From assembly GCA_964406095.1 (NCBI GenBank), contig CAYOQJ010000061.1, positions 1-44,541 on the forward strand: DNA of 44,541 nucleotides, read 5' to 3'. Origin of the DNA: M55B167 sp964406095 (GTDB taxonomy: Bacteria; Verrucomicrobiota; Kiritimatiellia; RFP12; UBA1067). A program made the position numbers and the translations under genes. Shown piece after piece: positions 8,075 through 16,529 of the stretch. Every line of letters begins with the position of its first letter. The stretch's first letter is position 1. The notes beneath the pieces are model-generated. The model searched no databases and had not been told where the DNA came from. It saw nothing but the letters and a program-made list of their open reading frames with translations.

Positions 8075-8917
8075 ATGAAAAAGTTGCTGGTTATAGCGGG
8101 AAGCGGCTCATACCCCGAATGTCTGATCAGGGAAGCACGCCGCGCCGGTGTGGAGCACATCGCTGTGCTGGCTATCCGAGGCATGGCCTCGCGAAGAATT
8201 TCAAAGTTGGCCGATGAAACCTTCTGGGCCGGTGTCGGTGAAGGAGAACGCTACCAAACATGGATTGCGACGGGCGGTTTCACGCATGGCATCATGGCGG
8301 GTCAAATAAATCCGCTGGCCCTGTTTCGCACTAAATTTGACAGCACCACACGCCAGTGGCTGCGCGAACTGCCGATTAAAAACGCCCACACAATCTTCGG
8401 GAAAGTCGCCTCACTGCTCATCGAAAACAACATCCGCGTACTGCCCGCCTCGTCTTTTATGGATGATTTCCTGCCGGGTACCGGTGTGCTGACCAAACGC
8501 TCTCCTGATCAACGTGAGCAAGCTGATATAGCTTTCGGCCACTCCATCGCCACAAAGATATGCGGCCTTGATATCGGCCAGACTCTGGTAGTCAAAGATG
8601 GCGTGGTGCTGGCGGTCGAAGCCTTTGAAGGCACCAATAAAGCCATTCTGCGCGGCGGCTCCCTGGCCGGCAAAGGTGCAGTTGTTGTTAAGGTTGCGCT
8701 CAACGGTCATGACATGCGCTTCGATATCCCGGTGATCGGCGGCAAAACGATTCCCTTTTTAAAGAAAGCCGGCATATCGGTACTGGCGTTTCAGGCCAGC
8801 CGCCTGATTATGCTGGATAAAGATGAGGTCATTCAGCAAGCGAACAAACTGCGTATTGCAATCGCAGGCTTTGACAGCGGACTGCCACACGCACCGACCC
8901 GACCGGAGGAATTCTGA
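8075..8917 (+). CDS. lpxI: UDP-2,3-diacylglucosamine diphosphatase LpxI
   Basis: LpxI hydrolyses UDP-2,3-diacylglucosamine to lipid X and UMP, the step before LpxB. Bacteria that lack LpxH use this unrelated enzyme. The 280-residue protein opens with KLLVIAGSGSYP, has GIMAGQINPLALF near residue 75, FMDDFLPGTGVLT near 130, and the C-terminal LpxI half with FDIPVIGGKTIPFLKKAGIS. The chosen start is the ATG at 8075; a TTG at 8057 and an ATG at 8066 are in frame but lie in the -10 region. lpxB follows 81 nt downstream in the same direction, which fits the pathway order. Confidence 0.9.
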   Translation: MKKLLVIAGSGSYPECLIREARRAGVEHIAVLAIRGMASRRISKLADETFWAGVGEGERYQTWIATGGFTHGIMAGQINPLALFRTKFDSTTRQWLRELPIKNAHTIFGKVASLLIENNIRVLPASSFMDDFLPGTGVLTKRSPDQREQADIAFGHSIATKICGLDIGQTLVVKDGVVLAVEAFEGTNKAILRGGSLAGKGAVVVKVALNGHDMRFDIPVIGGKTIPFLKKAGISVLAFQASRLIMLDKDEVIQQANKLRIAIAGFDSGLPHAPTRPEEF

Positions 8918-8998
8918 CTGAAGCCACTCTCAACCGCCGCCGGGCGACGTACAATATAAGTAACCGTATGTCCGGTTTCCAAACCGATCAATCAACTA

Positions 8999-10159
8999 AT
9001 GCACGAACCTTTGAAAATATACATCTGCGCCGGAGAGGCAAGCGGTGATCTGCATGGCGCAGCACTGATGAAAGAGCTGAGAAGGCTCCATTCGGGTGCC
9101 GTTGAGTTCCGCGGTTTCGGCGGTGACGCGATGAAGGCCACAGGAGCAGAGCTACTCTATCATACCGATCAAACCGGCATCTGCGGCATAACTCCAGTGC
9201 TCAAAGAACTACCCTTCCTGCTACGCATGATCAAACATCTCAAATGCGACATGCTCGCATGGCAACCCCACCTGCTGCTGACCATCGACTACCCCGGCAT
9301 GAACCTGCGGCTCGCTGAATTCGCACATAAACATAAAATTCCCACAATTCATTACATCTGCCCTCAAGTCTGGGCCTGGCACCGTGCGCGCATTCCGAAA
9401 CTGGCCCGTTTTCTCGATCGCCTGATCTGCATCTTTCCCTTTGAACCGGCCCATTTCAGAGGCACCGGCCTTGATGTGGTTTTTACCGGACACCCGCTGG
9501 TTGACCGCGCCCGTGAAACCGAACAGGAAACTCCACCGCAATTTCCCTGGCACAAAGGTCACCGCATCGCATTGCTGCCAGGTTCGCGATCCGGTGAAAT
9601 CACACGTATCCTGCCACGAATGCTCGCGGCAGCAGTGCGTCTGGAAAAGCTGCTGCACGATCAATGCTCTTTCATCATTCCCGCACCCACCGCCGGAATG
9701 CTTGAACTGGCACGCAAAACAGCCTCCCGATGTGCTGAAAAACCGCGCCAAGTCGAATTTACCACAGGGCGCGCCCGCGCTCTGCTACTGCAGGCCGATG
9801 TGGCAGCGGTCGCATCCGGCACCGCCACGCTCGAGGCCTCACTGATGCGCTGTCCAACCGTGCTGGTTTATTGCGTCAACACCCTGACCGCCTTGATCGC
9901 CCGACGCCTGATCAAAGGCGTACGCTTTCTCGGGCTGGCCAATATCATCGCCGATCAAATGGTTATGCCCGAACTGCTGCAGGAAAAATTCACGCCGCAA
10001 GCCCTCGCTGTACATCTGCATGCGCTCCTAACCGACACGCAACTGCGCGATCAGACGCTGCGCAAAATCGAGGCGGTCAACGCGTCCCTCGGCGCAGGCA
10101 ATGCCCCACAGCGGGCCGCAAGCTCTATTCTTGATTTTTTGAGTGCCATCAAATCATGA
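8999..10159 (+). CDS. lpxB: Lipid-A-disaccharide synthase LpxB
   Basis: LpxB (GT19) joins lipid X to UDP-2,3-diacylglucosamine to make the lipid A disaccharide at the inner membrane. The 386-residue protein shows the family landmarks in order: GEASGDLHGAALM (about 12-24), FRGFGGDAM, ICPQVWAWHRARI, IFPFEPAHFR, FTGHPLVDR, LLPGSRSGEI and the donor-site SGTATLEASLMRCP. Length matches E. coli LpxB (382). It lies directly after lpxI. There is no good ribosome site; a small inverted repeat (CGGTTT CC AAACCG, 8973-8986) sits in the gap before the ATG. Confidence 0.93.
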   Translation: MHEPLKIYICAGEASGDLHGAALMKELRRLHSGAVEFRGFGGDAMKATGAELLYHTDQTGICGITPVLKELPFLLRMIKHLKCDMLAWQPHLLLTIDYPGMNLRLAEFAHKHKIPTIHYICPQVWAWHRARIPKLARFLDRLICIFPFEPAHFRGTGLDVVFTGHPLVDRARETEQETPPQFPWHKGHRIALLPGSRSGEITRILPRMLAAAVRLEKLLHDQCSFIIPAPTAGMLELARKTASRCAEKPRQVEFTTGRARALLLQADVAAVASGTATLEASLMRCPTVLVYCVNTLTALIARRLIKGVRFLGLANIIADQMVMPELLQEKFTPQALAVHLHALLTDTQLRDQTLRKIEAVNASLGAGNAPQRAASSILDFLSAIKS

Positions 10160-10218
10160 AAACTGTAAGATAAACGCACTGAAGCACAAAATTTGCCACG
10201 CATTGCAAGGAGAATAAT

Positions 10219-11343
10219 ATGCGCATAACAGTCGGCGAAGTTTCCGAATTGGGTATCGACAGCAATCGGGTCTGTGATTTCTTTAGAAAACACTGGAAAA
10301 GAGGAATCGCGCTGTCGGAACCATCGTTCTATCAGTGGCAGTTCACCGAATCGCCCACAGATACCGGGATTGATCACTGTATGGTCGCTGTAGACGCTGA
10401 TACCCATGAAATCCATGGGACGGCAGGAGTGACACGCAGACCCTTCTTCCTCAACGGATCAGCACTCAAAGGCGGCGAGCTGACAACCTGGATCGTTGAC
10501 AGCGAACATCTCGGACATGGCTTCGGTGCCAGGATTCTGAAGGAGTACGAAAAGCGCTACGATGTGCTTTTCGGCATGGGCCTCTCTGATATGGCAATTC
10601 CCGTCATCATGAGAAGAGGATTCCGGTACATAAAAGCCATCCCCCGCTATGTGCGGGTTTTCGATTTCAATAGGGTGCAAGATTATGCTGAATGCACACC
10701 TCTCGGACGAAAATTGATCAAACAGTGGTCTGATACGGCGCAGCATGATTTTGCAGTAGAGCCACTGAATAGAGAAAAAGCCGCCGCAATCGAGGCTTTA
10801 ATGCAGAAACATTTCAACTTCTTCACCAGAGATTATGACCATCTGCAGTGGCGGTATGCCGATCATCCGGTGTTCAATTACACACAGAATTTAATATATG
10901 CCGCAGATAAGCAGAGAGGCCTTGGCTGTATTGTCTGTATGAGATTGGAAAACAGTGTCGAAAATCTGAATATCCTGCATGTAATGGATTTCTTCGGCGA
11001 CCCCGCCGATATGCAGGCCGCTATCTCATTTATCAATGACTTCTCTCTGAAAAACAACGTTCATCTGGCTGATTTCTACTGTACCTCGACCGGTATAGGC
11101 CGGTTTTTTCTCAGCTCAGGATGGTTCTCCATCAATGACGATATGTGTTTCCAATTCCCCCACCTGTTTCATCCCATAGAGCTTAGAAAACCACCGACAA
11201 CCTCTGTGATCTACTGGAGCAAAAAAGATTTTGTCCATCTCTCTGATATCGGCAGACTTTATATAACCAAGGAGGATGTCGATCTGGATCGCCCTACCGC
11301 CCAAACCTATCACCATCTCGCGAAGCACAGCTCGGAAAGATGA
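10219..11343 (+). CDS. GNAT-family N-acyltransferase
   Basis: The 374-residue protein has an N-terminal GNAT-like half: IHGTAGVTRRPFFLNG is the beta-hairpin region, GGELTTWIVDSEHLGHG leads to the acetyl-CoA-binding loop GHGFGARILKEY (about 97-108), and IPVIMRRGFRYIKAI is the usual later strand. The C-terminal half resembles a second, degenerate GNAT domain. Similar proteins occur in polysaccharide and O-antigen clusters. AAGGAG lies 7 nt before the ATG. The stop overlaps the next start (ATGA), which couples it to the NodB-type deacetylase, so the pair may together replace or remove acyl groups on a surface sugar. The acceptor is unknown. Confidence 0.65.
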   Translation: MRITVGEVSELGIDSNRVCDFFRKHWKRGIALSEPSFYQWQFTESPTDTGIDHCMVAVDADTHEIHGTAGVTRRPFFLNGSALKGGELTTWIVDSEHLGHGFGARILKEYEKRYDVLFGMGLSDMAIPVIMRRGFRYIKAIPRYVRVFDFNRVQDYAECTPLGRKLIKQWSDTAQHDFAVEPLNREKAAAIEALMQKHFNFFTRDYDHLQWRYADHPVFNYTQNLIYAADKQRGLGCIVCMRLENSVENLNILHVMDFFGDPADMQAAISFINDFSLKNNVHLADFYCTSTGIGRFFLSSGWFSINDDMCFQFPHLFHPIELRKPPTTSVIYWSKKDFVHLSDIGRLYITKEDVDLDRPTAQTYHHLAKHSSER

Positions 11344-12326
11344 CCTTGAACAGCTTAACCATTGTAATGTATCACTATGTCCGGGATTTGAAAAATTCCG
11401 AATATCCGGAGATCAAAGGACTGGATACGGCCTGCTTTAAAGAGCAGCTCGGCTATATAAAAAAATATTACAACGTTGTCAGCGGACATGACCTGATGGA
11501 TGCCGTAACAAATAAAACTCCGCTCCCACCACAACCTCTTCTTCTGACCTTTGATGATGGCTACATCGACCATTTCACCCAAGTATTTCCGGTTCTTGTA
11601 AAGGAGCGTCTGCCTGCCTGCTTCTTCCCCCCGGCAAAGTGCATTCTCGAACATGATCTCCTCGATGTCAACAAAATCCATTTTGTTCTGGCTGCTACCC
11701 CCGATAAACGCAAGATCGTTGACCACATACTCAAATTCATCGATGAAAACCGATTGCAATCCGGCCTGGCTCCCTCAGAGGTCTATTGGAAAAAACTGGC
11801 GCATCCCAACCGTTTCGACCCGGCCGAAGTTATATTCATCAAGCGTGTTCTGCAGCGGGAATTGCCGCTCGAGCTCCGACAGCGGATGATCAATCAACTG
11901 TTCAACCGTTATGTAACCAGTGACACCACATCTTTTTCACAGACCCTCTACATGAACACAGATCAAATTCGGACTTTGCAGCAGCATGGTATGTGTGTTG
12001 GCTCCCACGGATATGACCATTTCTGGCTGAATACTCTGTCAGCCTCACAACAGGCAGAGGAGATCGATCAATCCCTGAAATTTCTGGCCTCTGTCGGCCT
12101 AGATACCGAACGCTGGATGATGTGCTACCCCTACGGCGCATACAACAAATCCCTGCTCTCTGTTCTGAAAGCCCGCAAATGTGTTATCGGACTCACTACA
12201 AAGGTCGGTCTCGTTGCGCTCGAAAACTACGATCCGCTGACCATGAGCCGCATCGACACCAACGACCTGCCCAAAGATGCCAATACAAATGCAAACGAAT
12301 GGACACTTCGCGCGCTGACGACTTAA
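11340..12326 (+). CDS. NodB-type polysaccharide deacetylase
   Basis: The 328-residue protein has the carbohydrate esterase 4 motif 1 LLLTFDDGY (about 62-70; two Asp for catalysis and metal) and motif 2 GSHGYDHFWL (about 221-230; two His for metal), followed by WMMCYPYGAYNKS, which matches motif 3 (YPYG). An insertion of about 130 residues separates motifs 1 and 2. There is no signal peptide, so it probably acts in the cytoplasm on a lipid- or nucleotide-linked sugar. It overlaps the upstream acetyltransferase by ATGA. Together they suggest tailoring of an LPS or exopolysaccharide unit. Confidence 0.85.
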   Translation: MTLNSLTIVMYHYVRDLKNSEYPEIKGLDTACFKEQLGYIKKYYNVVSGHDLMDAVTNKTPLPPQPLLLTFDDGYIDHFTQVFPVLVKERLPACFFPPAKCILEHDLLDVNKIHFVLAATPDKRKIVDHILKFIDENRLQSGLAPSEVYWKKLAHPNRFDPAEVIFIKRVLQRELPLELRQRMINQLFNRYVTSDTTSFSQTLYMNTDQIRTLQQHGMCVGSHGYDHFWLNTLSASQQAEEIDQSLKFLASVGLDTERWMMCYPYGAYNKSLLSVLKARKCVIGLTTKVGLVALENYDPLTMSRIDTNDLPKDANTNANEWTLRALTT

Positions 12327-12460
12327 CACGCGGCAACCAGAAAGAATGCCGCAGATCAAAGCTCAATAACCTCTGCCACCACTATTCCCATCACCACACA
12401 CTCTGCCTAGTTTATTTGAAATGTTTGACAGCGGAACTTAATATATGTGAAAATGAAAGA

Positions 12461-13594
12461 ATGAGACAGTGTAAGTCGCAAACAATTAAAATCGACATCC
12501 GGCCGCTGATTTCGTTTGGGAAAGAACCCAAACACAGCCGTAGCAATGTACAAGAGGGTGTAGCCGCCGACCACTTTGATTCGGTCGACTTCCGCTTCCT
12601 GTTTGAACACGCCTACGATGCGATCCTGATGGCCAATCTGGATGGCTTCATTCTGGAAACCAATACCAGAGCGGTCAGCTTTTTCGGTTATAACAACGAT
12701 GACTTCCCGAGAATGGATATCCGCACTCTGATTCCCGGCTTGACCGATGAACTTTTTCAACAGATCAAGGAGGATATATTCGGAGGACGTTTCATGCGCA
12801 TCCAGGCATTTGCCCTGCACAAAGGCGGCGAGGACTACAGCGCGGTCGAGATAATACCCCTGGGCAATCAGGCGGATAAAATCTCCTATATCTGTTTTCT
12901 GATTCGAGACATTCAAAGCCGTTACATCGCCGAAGAAAATCTGCACTCCACCTATCTGGCAATGGACAACACCGATTCCGGTATAGGCATTGTCAATATG
13001 GAGGGCATAATCACCTATGCCAACCGCAAGATGATTGACTTGCTCGGTGGTGGTAACACCGATGCGGTTGTAGGTCGGAAACTGGAAAAGTGGTTTGATC
13101 TTAAAACCGTTGTCAATCCGATTATAACGCATGCCTTGAAAGGAGAGGTGTGGTTCGGCGAACAAAGCGTTGTGGGACATGCGCACAGTAGCTGGCTTTA
13201 CATATCCGCCGTGCCAAATGAGAGCCGTGACGGCGAATTGACCGGCGCGGTGCTATCTATACGTGATATGGCAAACGCGCGTCGGGCGGATATCGCCGAG
13301 TATCAGGCCGAGCGTAATCGGATTATGGTTGAGAGTCTTGCGGGTGTCTGCCATGCCATCGGACAGCCAGCCACCGTATTGCTGACATCGCTGGAGCTAA
13401 TGAAAATAAATGGCTTTGCCGACCTAAAAAAAGCAGAGCAGATGCTGGATATGAGCTACGAAGCGGTTATTCAAATCCGCGACCTTCTCTACAAAATGAA
13501 TGCTAAACAACTTTATGCGGCGGAGCTTTATCTGAGTTCAAATTCAAAATTGTCCAGCTCGGAATTTGTCCCCATCGAAACAACTCCACCTTAA
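12461..13594 (+). CDS. Tandem-PAS sensor protein with DHp-like tail, no ATPase
   Basis: The ATG at 12461 gives 377 residues; the frame is open further upstream but without start evidence. Two PAS domains are visible: one starting FRFLFEHAYDAILMANLDGF (about 43-150) and one at MDNTDSGIGIVNMEGIITYA (about 167-280). A helical region follows with SLAGVCHAIGQPATVLLTSL, which resembles the H-box of HisKA dimerisation domains (HELxQPL). The protein ends about 70 residues later without N, G1 or G2 boxes, so it cannot be a complete histidine kinase. It could be a phosphotransfer or scaffold protein, or form heterodimers. The next gene starts 16 bp downstream and has a similar tail. Confidence 0.7.
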   Translation: MRQCKSQTIKIDIRPLISFGKEPKHSRSNVQEGVAADHFDSVDFRFLFEHAYDAILMANLDGFILETNTRAVSFFGYNNDDFPRMDIRTLIPGLTDELFQQIKEDIFGGRFMRIQAFALHKGGEDYSAVEIIPLGNQADKISYICFLIRDIQSRYIAEENLHSTYLAMDNTDSGIGIVNMEGIITYANRKMIDLLGGGNTDAVVGRKLEKWFDLKTVVNPIITHALKGEVWFGEQSVVGHAHSSWLYISAVPNESRDGELTGAVLSIRDMANARRADIAEYQAERNRIMVESLAGVCHAIGQPATVLLTSLELMKINGFADLKKAEQMLDMSYEAVIQIRDLLYKMNAKQLYAAELYLSSNSKLSSSEFVPIETTPP

Positions 13595-13610
13595 TTGTAG
13601 TACGCACAAT

Positions 13611-14813
13611 ATGAAGTACGCTAGAGTAGATATAAGTGACGCACGTTTGCTTGTGCGTTCTATTGGGTTGCTGCTCAACCAGGCGGCCGTCTACGGACCG
13701 GTGCATAATGTCACCAAAAGTGCTACGGCTCGTGTATATGAGGAAGTGCGGCAGCTGCTGGAACGTTACCACGTGCTGGAGCTGACAGTTAAAATTAATC
13801 TGATCTGTGTCAACGGCAGCAACGAGGAGATCGACGCGGCCATCTCAACCAACCTTGTGCGACGCTTTGCACAACTCGATATCAACGGCTTGCTGATAGT
13901 ATCGCCGCTACCATTGCGTGAGTTTGAAAAGGCCGTTAAAATACTGGCCATGCCAATCGCTCTGATCACCCAGGCCGAGGGAGTCAGTCGCCTCTTTGAA
14001 CGTGAAAATATCAAAGCCGTTGCGGTTGTGCGGGTGGATTATAAACGGGTAATGGACGCTACCGCTACCGACCTGGAACCGGAACCCGATCTTCAACCGG
14101 TAATTGAAACGGAGAAAGTTGTCAAACCGGAACCACCGCCACCAGTTAAAACTGGAAAAATACCAGCCGTCGACACAACAATATCCGCCCCGACAGGGGT
14201 GATCGACCTTTCAGCGGATCTGGCCGACGACAAACTCTCTTACGCCGATTTCGGTCTGAAATCATCGCAGGAAGAGCTGAACGAACACCGCCAGCAACGC
14301 CACGCTCAATCGGCTCGTCTGGCCGAACTGCTACGTAAAACCGCCGAAACCCTCGAAAACAACCCGGCGCAAGACCCGCAACAGGAACTGGAAATGGTGA
14401 TCAGCGCCCTCGAACGTGTGCGCCTGCAACTCATCGAACTCAGCCGTGGCTCGGAAAAAGCCATCTCATCGCTGGCACGCGAAGTCGATGCCGACAAACT
14501 GACGGTAGCCGGGCTGGAAGCCGATGCTATCCGGCGCGGTTTTCCGCTCAAATTGACCCGTGAAGAGCTTCTGGAACGCTATGCCGAACTCAATCAGGAG
14601 ATCGTTCAGCCGCTCACAGTCTCAACCGGCGTAATCGAGATGCTGCGTAAAGAGCAGATCGGAGAGATCAGCGAATCGCAGCAGGAGCTGCTTAAAATGG
14701 CGCATGAAAGCATCGACCGCGTGAATCAGTTGGTCAGCTACATGCACGGTGTTTCCGGACTGCCAAGCACCTTCAGCCCCGATGCCAACCTCATAGGCGA
14801 TAGCTATAACTGA
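13611..14813 (+). CDS. Signalling protein with N-terminal sensor-like domain and DHp-like tail
   Basis: Starting at ATG 13611, the 400-residue protein has three parts. Residues 1-145 form an alpha/beta domain (LNQAAVYGPVHNVTKSA, then a pattern of beta hairpin and LLIVSPLPLREFEKAVKIL) that resembles N-terminal domains found before HD-type phosphohydrolases; this is a structural impression only. Residues 150-200 are a Pro-rich linker. The rest is helical and ends in LNQEIVQPLTVSTGVIEML, a sequence like a histidine-kinase dimerisation helix with Glu where the phosphoacceptor His would be. No ATPase domain follows. With the upstream PAS protein it forms a two-gene unit that may be a cytoplasmic signalling complex. 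The function is not known. Confidence 0.55.
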   Translation: MKYARVDISDARLLVRSIGLLLNQAAVYGPVHNVTKSATARVYEEVRQLLERYHVLELTVKINLICVNGSNEEIDAAISTNLVRRFAQLDINGLLIVSPLPLREFEKAVKILAMPIALITQAEGVSRLFERENIKAVAVVRVDYKRVMDATATDLEPEPDLQPVIETEKVVKPEPPPPVKTGKIPAVDTTISAPTGVIDLSADLADDKLSYADFGLKSSQEELNEHRQQRHAQSARLAELLRKTAETLENNPAQDPQQELEMVISALERVRLQLIELSRGSEKAISSLAREVDADKLTVAGLEADAIRRGFPLKLTREELLERYAELNQEIVQPLTVSTGVIEMLRKEQIGEISESQQELLKMAHESIDRVNQLVSYMHGVSGLPSTFSPDANLIGDSYN

Positions 14814-14858
14814 TGCTGACTGTGACCACAAACCAGCTTGTAGCCAGTAGCTTGCAGT

Positions 14859-14892
14859 AAAAAAAAAGCTCCGGTCACCCGGAGCCTTTTTC
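14859..14892. terminator. Bidirectional Rho-independent terminator
   Basis: A 7-bp GC-rich stem (GCTCCGG 14868-14874, CCGGAGC 14879-14885) is flanked by an A-run on the left and a T-run on the right. It can end the minus-strand pseudopilin transcript and the plus-strand signalling operon. Confidence 0.85.
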
Positions 14893-14910
14893 CTTATACC
14901 ACATTATTGC

Positions 14911-15297
14911 TTAGGTTGCTGCAGCTGTTCCGAACCTGTTAACATCATGAGTCGTATCATCATGATTAGGACATGTCACCCCATCTTCTGCAACGGTGTA
15001 GCTCGCTCCGTCCTGCCCGGTAACCGGACATTTCGGCTCTTCGGAAGCCTTGATATAGCTTCCGTCATCACCATCGGCGGCTATCAGGGTCGCGACAGTC
15101 GGCAAATCCTGGTTGCCAGCCAGCCTATATGCTTCAACGGCTCCAACGATCTGCTTCATATTTGCAATACAGGAATTCGCCTGAGAGGTGCGCCTAGCAC
15201 GCAAGAAGTTGGGTATGGCGATGACCGCCAGAATTCCGATGATTGCCACAACAATCATAATCTCAACAAGTGTGAAACCTTTACGATTTGTCTTCAT
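14911..15297 (-). CDS. Type IV pilin-like/GspG-like pseudopilin
   Basis: The 128-residue prepilin has a short basic leader ending KTNRKG and the cleavage context G-FTLVEIMIVVAIIGILA, with the conserved Glu at +5 of the mature protein. The C-terminal domain is short, with NSCIANMKQ, EPKCPVTG and GVTCPNHDD; the Cys-Pro pairs suggest a disulfide-stabilised or metal-binding loop. Such proteins are abundant in PVC bacteria, often as many dispersed paralogues. No secretion or pilus assembly gene is nearby, so it is an orphan. A ribosome site (AGGGA) lies about 10 nt before the ATG and a strong terminator follows the stop. Confidence 0.9.
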   Translation of the reverse strand: MKTNRKGFTLVEIMIVVAIIGILAVIAIPNFLRARRTSQANSCIANMKQIVGAVEAYRLAGNQDLPTVATLIAADGDDGSYIKASEEPKCPVTGQDGASYTVAEDGVTCPNHDDTTHDVNRFGTAAAT

Positions 15298-15809
15298 AGT
15301 AGTTTATCCCTTACTCTCTGTTAATAATTAATCACCGGTCGCCCGACCAATGATGGCTTTTTGTCAACACCCGCACTTTAAGCACCATGCGTGCCAGCAC
15401 CGCTGTTCACAAAAGGTATAACTTTAAATTTATAGTATTATCTCAATAAAAGCCAGCAGTTTCATTCGATATTTCGTGCAAAAGCGCGTTTGATACGCTG
15501 AATATAGTGGTAATTGCATCAAAAAACAGAGCCAAAACAGCATATCCGATTAAAATCAATTTTTACGACACTCACACCGATTTGCCCCTAAACCGCTCAT
15601 CTTTTTTCGCAAAGTTGAAAAAACGGCCTGCAAACAGATTTAAAAACGACAAACCGCTCAGGGATTAAGATTTAAAATTAGTATTAGCTTACTAATACTC
15701 CCAAAATAGAACAGAATTAGGGACAGGCACTAAAAATAGGGAATTAGGGACAGGCACTAAAAAAGGCACATTGCAGTTTTAATGAATGAATGTGAGGTTT
15801 TTGGGGTTC
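15298..15809. other. Long AT-rich intergenic region
   Basis: This 512-bp gap separates the upstream end of the pseudopilin gene from the 3' end of the DJ-1 gene. It holds a small palindrome near the pseudopilin (GGTCG CC CGACC, 15337-15348), a TTGACA on the minus strand with no matching -10 at 17 bp, AT-rich sequence without coding signal, and the GGGACAGGCACT pair at 15714-15763. I see no RNA gene in it. Confidence 0.5.
15714..15763. repeat. Direct repeat of a GGGACAGGCACT element
   Basis: Two identical 23-base units (15714-15736 and 15741-15763), each GAATTAGGGACAGGCACT plus five A, are separated by 4 bp. From general knowledge, this motif is often found beside REP-associated (IS200-like, Y1) transposase genes in environmental bacteria, but no transposase ORF is nearby. 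It may be a remnant of such an element. Confidence 0.6.
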
Positions 15810-16355
15810 TCAGTAGGTACTCAACATGGCTTTAGCGACGGTACGGGCAACGTCCTCACCGGCAAAGTGGTGCACCAGCACCAAGCTGAAGAGCATCGCG
15901 GTGCCGGGACCCTGACCGGTGATAATGTTGCCATCAGCCACCACGGGAACGTCGCTGTATGATTCGGCCAGCATCTTGGCACAACTTGGATAGCAAGTTC
16001 CTTTGAGTCCTTCCAGAATTCCCGCCTGGGCCAGCAGCGTCGGAGCGGCACAGATGGCGCAGACATATCTGCCCTGTTCATAAAACGACCGGATTATATC
16101 GAATATCCGCTGATCAGCCATCAGATTATCGGTGCCGACACCTCCACCGGGCAACACCACTGCCTGGAACTCATCCAGATCAAGCTGGCTCAGAAGTGTA
16201 TCGGCTTGTAATAGAATGTGATGTGCCCCTTCAACCTGTAGGGTATCGCCCAGAGCGGCGGTTCTGACTGTCAGCCCGGCCCGACGCAACACATCGATAA
16301 TGGTCACTGCTTCGATCTCTTCGAGCCCCTCGGCCAGTGGAACTAAGATATTCAT
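15810..16355 (-). CDS. DJ-1/PfpI-family protein (YajL-like)
   Basis: The 181-residue protein follows the DJ-1 pattern: ILVPLAEGLEEIEAVTIIDVL at the N-terminus, with the Glu that contacts the reactive Cys; LPGGGVGTDNL; the nucleophile elbow AICAAPTLLA with the reactive Cys near residue 99; and ITGQGPGTAMLFSLVLV. DJ-1/YajL proteins protect against oxidative or carbonyl damage; whether it acts as a deglycase is disputed for the family. The length matches YajL (196) and human DJ-1 (189). GGGAG precedes the ATG by about 7 nt. It seems to be a single-gene unit. Confidence 0.9.
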   Translation of the reverse strand: MNILVPLAEGLEEIEAVTIIDVLRRAGLTVRTAALGDTLQVEGAHHILLQADTLLSQLDLDEFQAVVLPGGGVGTDNLMADQRIFDIIRSFYEQGRYVCAICAAPTLLAQAGILEGLKGTCYPSCAKMLAESYSDVPVVADGNIITGQGPGTAMLFSLVLVHHFAGEDVARTVAKAMLSTY

Positions 16356-16529
16356 AACTCTACTCCCGGTTTTTAATTACAACGAATGATCTTATAGCGT
16401 ATTTCCATCAGACTATCAAGTCTAAAGCCGTTTTCAGTCGCAAGACGCGTTGCGTCACAATGCATGGCGTCGAAATACTTTCGGGCAACGGACAGCGCAA
16501 GCCGCTGTTTTTTAGCAGACATTCGGTAC

